This document shows positions 43,871 to 53,400 of a stretch of 64,000 nucleotides of DNA, piece by piece (positions within the stretch are counted from its first letter, which is position 1; the number at the start of each line of letters is the position of its first letter). The stretch lies in NCBI RefSeq assembly GCF_045278715.1, contig NZ_CP136420.1:434001-498000 (forward strand), read 5' to 3'. Under the pieces are notes generated by a model. That model was not told the DNA's origin, made no database searches, and worked only from the letters and a program-made list of their open reading frames with translations. The stretch comes from Neomoorella carbonis (GTDB taxonomy: Bacteria > Bacillota > DSM-521 > Neomoorellales > Neomoorellaceae). Both the position numbers and the translations under genes were made by a program.

Positions 43871-46800
43871 CTGGCACTACTTTTATGACGAGACCCTGGA
43901 GTTCGGCCGCCAGACCCTTATCGCCGGCCGCAACAGCGCCGGCAAGTCGACCATCATCGACGCCCTGCAGGTCCTCCTGGTGGCCAACCAGCGGCAGATC
44001 CGCTTCAATTCGGCGGCCCACGACGAGGCCAGGCGCTCCCTCATCAGCTACCTGCGGGGCAAAACCGGCGGGGAAGCCAAGAAGTACCTGCGGGAAGGGG
44101 ATTTTACCAGCTACATCGTCGCCGAGTTTTACGACCAGCAGAAGAGGGAAAACTTTGTCGTCGGCGTGGTGATGGACGTCTACGGCGACGATACCATCGA
44201 CGACGAATACTTTATCCTCGCCGGGGTGCAGCTGGCCGACCTGGATTTCTGGAGCCCGGCGGAGCGCTGGAAAAACCGGGAGGAGTTTCACCGCTACTGT
44301 CAGAACCTGCCGGGACGCCATATCTTCGAGCGGAGCAAGGCCGGCTATCAGAAGGCCCTTTTAAACCGTCTGGGACAGGTAAGCGAGCGCTTTTTTCCGG
44401 TTTTCGTCAAGGCCCTTTCCTTTAAGCCCATCCAGAACGTGCGGGATTTCGTCTACCAGTATATCCTGGATGAGAAGGAGCTGCAGCTGGACCTCCTGCG
44501 GCAGAATTTTGAAATCCACGAGCGCTACCGGGCGGAGCTGGAAGCCCTGGAAGAGCGCCGGGAGAAGCTGGAAGCCATCTGCCGCCAGTTCGAAACCTTT
44601 GCCCGGCTGCGGGATACGGTGGCCGTCCAGGAGTACGTCATCCGCGGCCTGAAGCACGCTCGGGAGGTGGAGCTGAGGGACCGCCTGGAGGAGGAGATAC
44701 GCTTCCTGGCAGCCGAGGTGGAGCGGTTGAGCCGGGAGCTGGATCTGGCGCGGGCCAGGCATCAGGAAGCAGGGGACAAGGCCAGGGAGGCCTATCAGAA
44801 GTGGCAGGGGCACCAGGCCAGGCAGCGGGAGCAGGAGTTAAAGGAAGGCCTGGCCCGTGTAGATAAGGATTTGCAGGAGCACGAGCGGCTGCTGGCGATC
44901 CTGCGCCAGACCCTCGACCGGGAGAAGGCCCTGCTAGACGCTCTGCAGGAAATGGAAGAGGATGAATACTGGCAGTGGCAGCCGGGGGAGCAGGAGCGCC
45001 TGGGACAGGCCCTGGAGCTGCTGGCCGTGCTGATACCGGCCGGGGACGCTGATTGGTTACCGGGGGAGGATACCGTGGCCGCGGTGCGGGATACGGGTCT
45101 TTTCCTGGCCGGCCTGCACAGCCGCTGCGCCCGGGCCGTTGGCCGTCTGGAGGACCGGCTGACCCTGCTTCAGCAACAAAAAGCGGAACTGGAAGGACAG
45201 ATCCGCGACCTGGAGAACAAGAAGCGGCCCTACCCCCCGCACGTCCTCAACTTGAAAAGGCTCCTGGAAGAGCGCTTGAACAGGCGCTCGCCGGTCTGGA
45301 TCTTCTGCGAAGAAATGGACCTGAAGGATGAAACCTGGCGGGACGCCGTGGAGGGGTATTTATACACCCAGCGCTTCGACCTCCTGGTGGAACCCCGGGT
45401 CTTTGCCGAAGCCCTGGCCATTTACGAGAGGGAAAAAGGGAAGCACCAGATAGAAGGAGTCGGCCTGGTGGATACGGAGAAGGAGCAGAAGTACCTGGGT
45501 ACGGCGCAGAAAGGTTCCCTGGCGGAGGAAATGGTAACGGGCAACCCGGTCATCCAGGCCCACATCGACCACCTCCTGGGGCGGGTCATGAAGGCCCGGG
45601 ACGAGCAGGACCTGCGCCGTTATCGCACCGCCATCACCAGGACCTGCATGTCCTATCACAACCTGGTGGCCAGGCAGCTGGAAAAACACCGCTACGCCGT
45701 ACCCTATATCGGCGCCCGGGCCATTGTGCGCCAGTTAGAAATCAAGCGCCGGGAGCTGGCGGAGACGAAAGAACAGATAGATATGCTGCAAGGCAGGAGG
45801 GAAAAGCTGACGGCCTGGCTGGAACGCCTGGCCGACAAGAAGTCCCTTTACGCCGGCATCAGCGAGCAGCTGGACCTCCCCGCCCGCATCCGGCGTTTAG
45901 AGGAAGAGCGGGCCGCCCTGGCCGCCGAACTGGAGCGGCTGGACCTGGGGGAAGTGGAGCGGTTAAAGGAAGAATATTACTACTGGGAGCGCCGCGGCAA
46001 AGAGCTGTTGAACGAGATCACCGAAATTAGCGGATTTAAAAAAAGCCGCGAGAACGAGTTGAACCAGAAGCAGACGGAGCTGCACCTGCAGGAGACGAGG
46101 GTGCAGGAAGCCCTGGCCTTCTGGCAGTCCTGGCGGGAGCAGTATCCTGTCGAGCTCCTGCCCCGGGCCGAGGAACGCTGGCGGGAGGTGGAGGGTCAGG
46201 ACCTGCCCGCGGCCGGTAAGCTTGTCAACTGGGAGAACAGCCAGAAGGGCAATATTACCAGGCGGGAGCAGGAGTTCCAGCGCCTGCGCGACTTACGCCA
46301 CGAGTACAACCTGCGTTACACTTACAGTGCCGATCCCGGAGCCCCGGACAATGAAGCCTACCAGCCCCTGCTGGCGGAAATCGCCACGGTAGATATCCCC
46401 CGCTACCGGCAAAAGCTGGCCGAGGCCCTGAAGCAGTCGGAAGAGGAATTTAAATCCCACTTTATCTTTAAGCTCCGCGAGGCCATCGAAGCGGCGCGGC
46501 GGGATTTCAACGAACTCAACTACGCCCTGAAAAACTTCCCCTTCCACGAAGACCGCTACCACTTTGAGATTAAACCCAGCGAGAGGTACAGGCGTTTTTA
46601 CGACGTGATCATGGACCCCGGGGTGATGGAGCAGGGCTCCCTTTTTGAGCTGCCCGAGGACGACCGGGCGGCCGTTCTTCACGAGCTCTTTGAGAAGCTC
46701 ATCCGCGGTGAGGCCGGGGAATTGGAGGAGTTCACCGATTACCGCAACTACCTGGATTTCGACATCGTGGTCACCAGCGGTGAACACCGCTATTCCTTCT

Positions 46801-47342
46801 CCCAGGTGCTGCGGGAAAAATCGGGCGGCGAAACCCAGACGCCCTTTTACGTCGCCATCCTGGCGTCCTTCAACCACCTCTATGCTACGGGCAAGACCAT
46901 CCGCCTGGTGGTGTTCGACGAGGCCTTCAATAAAATGGACGAGGAGCGCATCCAGACCAGCCTCCGGCTCATCAAACGCATGAACCTGCAGCTCATTGCC
47001 GCCGTGCCCGACGAGAAGATGCAGCATATGGCACCGGAAGTCGATACCACCCTGCTGGTGCACCGCAACGGCTTCCATTGTTTTGTAGACATGATCAGCC
47101 GCCAGGAAATGCTGGCCGGCGAAGGAGAACTGGACGGCAGTGGGCTTCCGGTCGGCCGCGGCGATACGGCCGGTGGTCGGGAAGAAGGGCCCGGGGGAGA
47201 GGACGGTCAGTGGCGCCGTGCCGGCGGTACCGACGGTGAAGAAAGCGGCCGGCCGCGGCGAGGGGGTGTAAGGAATGTCCGGGACGGGCAGGGACCTGCA
47301 AGCGCAGTACCGGTCCAGGATTCTCTCTTTGCTGATCAGTAA
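43839..47342 (+). CDS. jetC: Wadjet SMC-like ATPase JetC
   Basis: An SMC/MukB-like ATPase of 1,167 residues, the motor of the Wadjet complex. It has Walker A AGRNSAGKSTIIDAL (about 28-42), two long coiled-coil arms around a central hinge-like region (FDLLVEPRVFAEALAIY), ABC signature KSGGETQTPFYVAILASF (near 994) and Walker B LVVFDEAFNKMDEERI (near 1024). The ATG at 43839 has AAGGAGG upstream; the earlier ATG at 43812 would read through that site. A Gly/Arg-rich tail of about 60 residues after LAGEGELDGSG looks disordered, and its last 68 bases overlap jetD. Confidence 0.93.
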   Translation: MKWLRRLRLINWHYFYDETLEFGRQTLIAGRNSAGKSTIIDALQVLLVANQRQIRFNSAAHDEARRSLISYLRGKTGGEAKKYLREGDFTSYIVAEFYDQQKRENFVVGVVMDVYGDDTIDDEYFILAGVQLADLDFWSPAERWKNREEFHRYCQNLPGRHIFERSKAGYQKALLNRLGQVSERFFPVFVKALSFKPIQNVRDFVYQYILDEKELQLDLLRQNFEIHERYRAELEALEERREKLEAICRQFETFARLRDTVAVQEYVIRGLKHAREVELRDRLEEEIRFLAAEVERLSRELDLARARHQEAGDKAREAYQKWQGHQARQREQELKEGLARVDKDLQEHERLLAILRQTLDREKALLDALQEMEEDEYWQWQPGEQERLGQALELLAVLIPAGDADWLPGEDTVAAVRDTGLFLAGLHSRCARAVGRLEDRLTLLQQQKAELEGQIRDLENKKRPYPPHVLNLKRLLEERLNRRSPVWIFCEEMDLKDETWRDAVEGYLYTQRFDLLVEPRVFAEALAIYEREKGKHQIEGVGLVDTEKEQKYLGTAQKGSLAEEMVTGNPVIQAHIDHLLGRVMKARDEQDLRRYRTAITRTCMSYHNLVARQLEKHRYAVPYIGARAIVRQLEIKRRELAETKEQIDMLQGRREKLTAWLERLADKKSLYAGISEQLDLPARIRRLEEERAALAAELERLDLGEVERLKEEYYYWERRGKELLNEITEISGFKKSRENELNQKQTELHLQETRVQEALAFWQSWREQYPVELLPRAEERWREVEGQDLPAAGKLVNWENSQKGNITRREQEFQRLRDLRHEYNLRYTYSADPGAPDNEAYQPLLAEIATVDIPRYRQKLAEALKQSEEEFKSHFIFKLREAIEAARRDFNELNYALKNFPFHEDRYHFEIKPSERYRRFYDVIMDPGVMEQGSLFELPEDDRAAVLHELFEKLIRGEAGELEEFTDYRNYLDFDIVVTSGEHRYSFSQVLREKSGGETQTPFYVAILASFNHLYATGKTIRLVVFDEAFNKMDEERIQTSLRLIKRMNLQLIAAVPDEKMQHMAPEVDTTLLVHRNGFHCFVDMISRQEMLAGEGELDGSGLPVGRGDTAGGREEGPGGEDGQWRRAGGTDGEESGRPRRGGVRNVRDGQGPASAVPVQDSLFADQ

Positions 47343-48618
47343 ATACGAAGGGAGCCGCTCCTTTCAAACCGGCACACTGGGTAAACAGCGGCCCCAGTTC
47401 GCTATGAAGAAGAGTCCCCTGGCCGGCGATTATTTTGACGAGATGGACCACCGGAAAAGGGAAGCCATCCATGCCGCCCTGGCCGAACTGGCGTCCGCCG
47501 GCGTGGTGGAGGTCACCTGGCCCCGCTTCCAGGAAGGCCGCCAGGTGGAAAAAGTATATTTGAACTTTGACGCCATCCCCCGTGCCTATGAGCTGGCGGG
47601 CCTGGTGCCCAGGGCGGAACGGATCAGCAGGCTGCGCCAGATCCTGGCTCCCCTGGCTACCCACCCCTGGGAGTGGGTGCGGCGGTGGTGGGCGGAGGTG
47701 GACGCGTCTTTAGCAGAACGGCGGTCCGCCGGCCTAGACCTGGAGGACCCGGAAGGCTACGGGGAACTGGTCAAGGTGCTCCAGGCCCTGCCGCAACTGG
47801 AAGACAGCACACCGGAGCGCATCTTCAGCCAGCGGGTTCTGGGGGATTCCAAGGCCTTCGAGCAGAGGGTGAAAAAGCGGCTGCTGGCCCTGCTCAAGTC
47901 CCACGGCCCGGAGGAATATGAAACCGACGCTGAATACCTGGACAGCGTCGGCCTGACCGATAATCCCAAAATGGTGCTGGTGGCCGGGGCCTTTACTTTC
48001 CGGGCGGGAGGAACTGCCGTCGATGTGGGGGAACTTCCGGGCGGCCTGGGTTTGGCCGCCCATACGGTGCGGGTCATGGAGATAACGGCCGTTACCGCTC
48101 CTTGGGTTCTCCTGGTGGAGAATTTGACCAGTTACTATCAGGTTGTCCAGAGTGTAAGTGAGCTGGCTGTACCAAGTCGGGAAAGGGAAGGGGACCGGGG
48201 TCAAGCGATTGAAGGCCCTGGCGGCTTAGTAGTATATACCGGCGGCTTCCCCCACCGCGGCGTGCAGCTTTTTTTGCGCCGGCTCCAGGATTACCGGGAA
48301 ACCCTTGCAGTTGCCGCCAGGCCTCCGGTCTACCACTGGGGTGACCTGGACTACGGCGGCATCCGCATTTGCGAATACATCCGCCGCAACTTGATCCCCG
48401 ACTTGCAGCCACACCTTATGGATGTCGCCACCTATACCAGGTATTTACCGGCTGGAATACCCTTCGGCGACGACTATGCCGCCAGGCTCCGACACCTTGC
48501 TGAGGACCCGGCTTACGCCTCCTGGCACCCCCTCCTGCAGGCCATGCTCAAGCACCGCAAATGGGTGGAGCAGGAGAGCATGGGGCCGGGCGCAGCCCCA
48601 CCTGTCCCGCCGCCTTAA
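47275..48618 (+). CDS. jetD: Wadjet nuclease subunit JetD (Toprim)
   Basis: A 447-residue protein with an N-terminal DUF3322-like winged region and a C-terminal DUF2220/Toprim nuclease domain related to topoisomerase VI/Spo11. Toprim residues are visible as the Glu in VLLVENLTSYYQ and the acidic pair in HWGDLDYGGIRI. JetD is the subunit that cleaves the circular DNA after JetABC loop extrusion. AAGGA precedes the ATG, which lies inside jetC. A proline-rich tail (GPGAAPPVPPP) follows the domain. Confidence 0.92.
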   Translation: MSGTGRDLQAQYRSRILSLLISKYEGSRSFQTGTLGKQRPQFAMKKSPLAGDYFDEMDHRKREAIHAALAELASAGVVEVTWPRFQEGRQVEKVYLNFDAIPRAYELAGLVPRAERISRLRQILAPLATHPWEWVRRWWAEVDASLAERRSAGLDLEDPEGYGELVKVLQALPQLEDSTPERIFSQRVLGDSKAFEQRVKKRLLALLKSHGPEEYETDAEYLDSVGLTDNPKMVLVAGAFTFRAGGTAVDVGELPGGLGLAAHTVRVMEITAVTAPWVLLVENLTSYYQVVQSVSELAVPSREREGDRGQAIEGPGGLVVYTGGFPHRGVQLFLRRLQDYRETLAVAARPPVYHWGDLDYGGIRICEYIRRNLIPDLQPHLMDVATYTRYLPAGIPFGDDYAARLRHLAEDPAYASWHPLLQAMLKHRKWVEQESMGPGAAPPVPPP

Positions 48619-48795
48619 ACAGCGGCACCTTAGTGCAACTTAAGGCTCCTTTTTGCCGCCGGCAGCTATGCGGGCTGGTCCTGGCCTCTATTAATGGCGG
48701 GTTCTCCTACCTCCCCTTTAATCTGGCTATCCCAGCAGTTGTTGGCCGCCATAACGCAGCATTTCTCCCCCATATATGATTACCACGGCTTGCCC

Positions 48796-49815
48796 CTAAA
48801 TATGGTCGTAAAGTGCGGCCAGTTCTTTTGCTTCCCGGGCTACTTCCCGGCGTAGCTCCGGGGGGGCCATGACTTCCGCCTGGCTACCGAAGCCCAGCAC
48901 CCAGCGTTTTACCTCCTGGAGACCGCTGAGGTGCATTTTTAACAGCAGGCTCCCGTCGGTCAGCTCTTCCATTACCTGGCTGGGATGCCACTGGCGTTCC
49001 TTGATCCAGCGTGCCTGGTCGCGGTGGAAACGAATAATGACCTCGTATACCTGCGGCCCCCTTTCGATGCCGAGGGAGCTCTGCAGGTAGTCTTCCAGGG
49101 AAAAATCAGCCGCCACTTCGAATTTGCGCCCTGTCACCTGCCACTGCCGGATGCGGTCCAGGGCAAAGAGGCGTATTTCCCGGCGGTAATGGCAGTATGC
49201 GATGACGTACCAGGCTCCCTGGTAAAAACGCAAGTGGTAGGGGTCGATTAAGCGTTTGGTGACGGCATCCCGGCTGGCCGTATAGTATGTTATTTGCACC
49301 GAGCAGTTATCCTGGATGGCCCGGCAGAGGTCAGCATAGAGGACGGCCAATTTTTCAGCATCACCGCGTAAAGGCGCGACGGCAAAGGAAATATCTTTAT
49401 CCAGCAGGTCCAGGTCCACCATTAATTTCTCCGGCAGCATTGTCCTCAGTTTGGCCAGGGCACCCTGGATTATCTGGTGAAAAGGGGTACCGCCGAAATG
49501 GCTTAACAGCCGCTGGCCCAGGTACAGGGTCAGGAGTTCCCCTTCAGTCAAATGGATGGGGGGCAGGCTGAAGGTTTTATCGTAACGATAACCCCTGTGC
49601 CAGCTGTCATAGACGATAGGAGCTCCGAAAAAATCCCTGAGAATCTGGATATCCCTTTCTACCGTCCGCGCGGAAACCTCCAGGCGTTCGGCAATAAAGG
49701 CCACGTTAGGGTAGCGGCCGGCGGCGATCCAGCGATGAATGGCGTAGATGCGCGCCAGGGACTGGCGGCCGACGTTACTGATGGCTTTTTTATTTTTCTT
49801 GAGGACCAGGCTCAA
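48796..49815 (-). CDS. WYL-domain transcriptional regulator
   Basis: A 339-residue YafY-type regulator. It has an N-terminal winged helix-turn-helix (VAFIAERLEVSARTVERDIQILRDFFGAPIVYD), a central WYL ligand-sensing domain (PYHLRFYQGAWYVIAYCHYRREIRLFALDRI) and a C-terminal WCX-like region. Such regulators often control phage-defense genes and CRISPR loci. It lies between jetD (convergent) and the far end of the CRISPR array, on the same strand as the array transcript and the cas operon, so it is a candidate controller of this island. The TTG start follows AGGGGGCAAATAGTT. Confidence 0.92.
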   Translation of the reverse strand: MSLVLKKNKKAISNVGRQSLARIYAIHRWIAAGRYPNVAFIAERLEVSARTVERDIQILRDFFGAPIVYDSWHRGYRYDKTFSLPPIHLTEGELLTLYLGQRLLSHFGGTPFHQIIQGALAKLRTMLPEKLMVDLDLLDKDISFAVAPLRGDAEKLAVLYADLCRAIQDNCSVQITYYTASRDAVTKRLIDPYHLRFYQGAWYVIAYCHYRREIRLFALDRIRQWQVTGRKFEVAADFSLEDYLQSSLGIERGPQVYEVIIRFHRDQARWIKERQWHPSQVMEELTDGSLLLKMHLSGLQEVKRWVLGFGSQAEVMAPPELRREVAREAKELAALYDHI

Positions 49816-50231
49816 AACTATTTGCCCCCTATAAAATTTCCTTATTATCCATTATTCGCCATATACCCGGTGATTCCTTCACCGGGAAGTTGGGGGGTGA
49901 ACATATGTGGCCGATAGGATTTGGCGGTGACGGGGTTTATAGTTTATATTGGGAGCAGGTCTTTTAAGAAAAGGTCATATCGTTTATGGGAAACAAGCAC
50001 TACCCTCCATGCTGTCGCTGTCCTTTCACCCTTGGGTGCTCAGCTTGGTTACCTGCGTTCCGGGCTGGCTGCCATTCTTACCGCTCGCTATGCCACTGGC
50101 GAGGTATTTTCTGCCCGGGTGGTGCTGCACGCCGGCCATGACGCTAATGAGAGATTGCATATAGAAGTGTGGCGGTAGGAGGCGCGAGTGAAAGCTATAT
50201 TTGTCATTGCGCCGGTTTAGGATTTATTATT
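49816..50231. other. spacer between the WYL gene and the CRISPR array
   Basis: No convincing gene. It contains the WYL gene promoter region and a perfect 8-bp hairpin, CCCGGTGA/TCACCGGG, at 49866-49886. The hairpin could end array transcripts but lacks a T-run. Two overlapping plus-strand frames of 71-85 codons (49921-50178) have no ribosome site or recognisable domain. Confidence 0.4.
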
Positions 50232-50364
50232 GTTTCAATCCTTTTATCATGTTCATTTCTCCCACATCAACTTACCCACCCCCGGCTTCTTTGGTATCGT
50301 TAATTTTTGCATCCAGCGAAATGGGTTGCTCTTTTCTCGGCCCGGCATGGGAGCCGGGCGCAAC
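50232..50364 (-). repeat. degenerate terminal CRISPR repeat, split
   Basis: GTTTCAATCC, the first ten bases of the array repeat, occurs at 50232-50241. The remaining repeat bases occur about 95 bp later as a variant ending CCCGGCATGGGAGCCGGG and CGCAAC (to 50364). This is the leader-distal end, where decay is expected. A normal-length 36-bp spacer (50365-50400) separates it from the first intact repeat. Confidence 0.65.
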
Positions 50365-50400
50365 GAGTTCGTCCACTCCCCCGGCGTGGCCCGTTGTCCA

Positions 50401-53400
50401 GTTTCAATCCTCGCCCGGCATAGGAGCCGGGCGCAACCAAACACGGGCGATTTTTGCGGCGTTGGACCGAAGTTTCAATCCTCGCCCGGCATAGGAGCCG
50501 GGCGCAACATATCTAACATTTGGATATAGGTCTGTTACAAAATTGTTTCAATCCTCGCCCGGCATAGGAGCCGGGCGCAACGCCGCCTGCCCCCGTTCCT
50601 GGCGAAGGTTGACCCGGTTTCAATCCTCGCCCGGCATAGGAGCCGGGCGCAACATATTACCGGCTGCATTGGCTGTAGTTTGCAGCCAGTTTCAATCCTC
50701 GCCCGGCATAGGAGCCGGGCGCAACCTATCTTGACAGTAATTTATTTGTTTACCAATTTGTTTCAATCCTCGCCCGGCATAGGAGCCGGGCGCAACCAGT
50801 AACTTCAGGACGCAACCTGGCTGTATTAGGTTTCAATCCTCGCCCGGCATAGGAGCCGGGCGCAACGTTTTGTTTTTGCGGACCATTTTGGTGACCTCAA
50901 CGTTTCAATCCTCGCCCGGCATAGGAGCCGGGCGCAACCTGGCAGGCGGCGCCTGTCGGCCTCCAGATCAACGTTTCAATCCTCGCCCGGCATAGGAGCC
51001 GGGCGCAACGCGGCAAGCTAAACTGCCGCCACCAAAAACGAGGGGGTTTCAATCCTCGCCCGGCATAGGAGCCGGGCGCAACGAATTTAATCTTACATGA
51101 AACCCTGGAGGTAAAAGTTTCAATCCTCGCCCGGCATAGGAGCCGGGCGCAACCCTGTTAATTTTGTCAACGGCGGCAGCGTATCTTTTGTTTCAATCCT
51201 CGCCCGGCATAGGAGCCGGGCGCAACGGGTAAGGCAAATTAACGATAGATTAATACAAGATGTTTCAATCCTCGCCCGGCATAGGAGCCGGGCGCAACGC
51301 GCCTCCATCATATGGATACACATTGCCTATAGGGTTTCAATCCTCGCCCGGCATAGGAGCCGGGCGCAACTTGAGGAGCGTGCCCTCGGTGCTGCCAGCA
51401 GGGTCGTTTCAATCCTCGCCCGGCATAGGAGCCGGGCGCAACAGATCTAGGGGAATCGGCTCTCGCCGCAAAATAGGTTTCAATCCTCGCCCGGCATAGG
51501 AGCCGGGCGCAACAAAAACCCATATCATTTACCGGCCCCGTTGGGAGGTTTCAATCCTCGCCCGGCATAGGAGCCGGGCGCAACAGGAAGCGGGCATACC
51601 ACGTGGTATGTTCCAGGTGTTTCAATCCTCGCCCGGCATAGGAGCCGGGCGCAACATGATGCCGGCAATTCCGGCGCCGCAACCATCTGCGTTTCAATCC
51701 TCGCCCGGCATAGGAGCCGGGCGCAACCCGTTTTGAACCGGAAGGAGTTAGGGTTTATAAGGGTGTTTCAATCCTCGCCCGGCATAGGAGCCGGGCGCAA
51801 CAAAAGACCGCAGGAACAGGTTGCTGTCGCTGGATGTTTCAATCCTCGCCCGGCATAGGAGCCGGGCGCAACAGGCAAAAGTTTATATATAACACCATCA
51901 AATTTATGGTTTCAATCCTCGCCCGGCATAGGAGCCGGGCGCAACAGGTATAAGCCTACACCACTTACCTGATAGGGATTGTTTCAATCCTCGCCCGGCA
52001 TAGGAGCCGGGCGCAACAGGTTAATCCTTGCGGCCCGGCCCAAAGGAGGATGTTTCAATCCTCGCCCGGCATAGGAGCCGGGCGCAACGGGTAGGGGGTA
52101 TCCTCCACGTAAGTTTAGTTCTGGTTTCAATCCTCGCCCGGCATAGGAGCCGGGCGCAACACGCCCTTCTTTGGCAGGAGCGGGTGGTGCTGATATGTTT
52201 CAATCCTCGCCCGGCATAGGAGCCGGGCGCAACGGTATCCCGTCCTGCTGCTTGCATAGGGCGTAAATGTTTCAATCCTCGCCCGGCATAGGAGCCGGGC
52301 GCAACGGTATCCCGTCCTGCTGCTTGCATAGGGCGTAAATGTTTCAATCCTCGCCCGGCATAGGAGCCGGGCGCAACCCTAATTCCAGGTAACAAGGTAA
52401 CACGCCCCTAAGTTTCAATCCTCGCCCGGCATAGGAGCCGGGCGCAACGCAACCCCGGCGCCGGCGGTGCTCCCGACCCGGTTGTTTCAATCCTCGCCCG
52501 GCATAGGAGCCGGGCGCAACCCGGAGGAGGTAAAAGTATGTTTGAACTCTGGTGGTTTCAATCCTCGCCCGGCATAGGAGCCGGGCGCAACCAAGTCGGA
52601 TAAAGGTATCTGCAATCTCTACCTCGTTTCAATCCTCGCCCGGCATAGGAGCCGGGCGCAACCAGCAGGGCCTGTTTTAATTCAGCTATATTGGCCAGTT
52701 TCAATCCTCGCCCGGCATAGGAGCCGGGCGCAACTGCAGGATCTTGTGAGATGTGTCGGCTATGGCAGGGTTTCAATCCTCGCCCGGCATAGGAGCCGGG
52801 CGCAACCGGCTAATCCGAACCCTGGCAAAGATTAACCGGAAGTTTCAATCCTCGCCCGGCATAGGAGCCGGGCGCAACGCCGAGGCGTTACTCGATCCCG
52901 AGGTAGACGCCCGGGTTTCAATCCTCGCCCGGCATAGGAGCCGGGCGCAACTATAACCGCCGGGCTTGATCAGGTGGCTATGCCCGTTTCAATCCTCGCC
53001 CGGCATAGGAGCCGGGCGCAACATTTGGTTAAGGCGCTGCCAAACCTGGGTTTTAGTTTCAATCCTCGCCCGGCATAGGAGCCGGGCGCAACTTATGAAG
53101 GAAATTATTAAGGAGGGTATGAAAAAGTGTTTCAATCCTCGCCCGGCATAGGAGCCGGGCGCAACGTAATCCGGCTGTAGCTGGTGCATGTAATCAAGAT
53201 GGTTTCAATCCTCGCCCGGCATAGGAGCCGGGCGCAACATATCAGCATCGACCCTCTCCCGACTGAATTAGAGTTTCAATCCTCGCCCGGCATAGGAGCC
53301 GGGCGCAACAGGTTTATGTAGCGAAAAAATATTTAATACGTTAGTTTCAATCCTCGCCCGGCATAGGAGCCGGGCGCAACGGGTAGGGGGTATCCTCCAC

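Noticed and set aside
49921..50178. 85-codon frame and an overlapping 71-codon frame left of the array
   Set aside because: No ribosome site, no recognisable domain, and two overlapping frames of similar quality. Left as non-coding.
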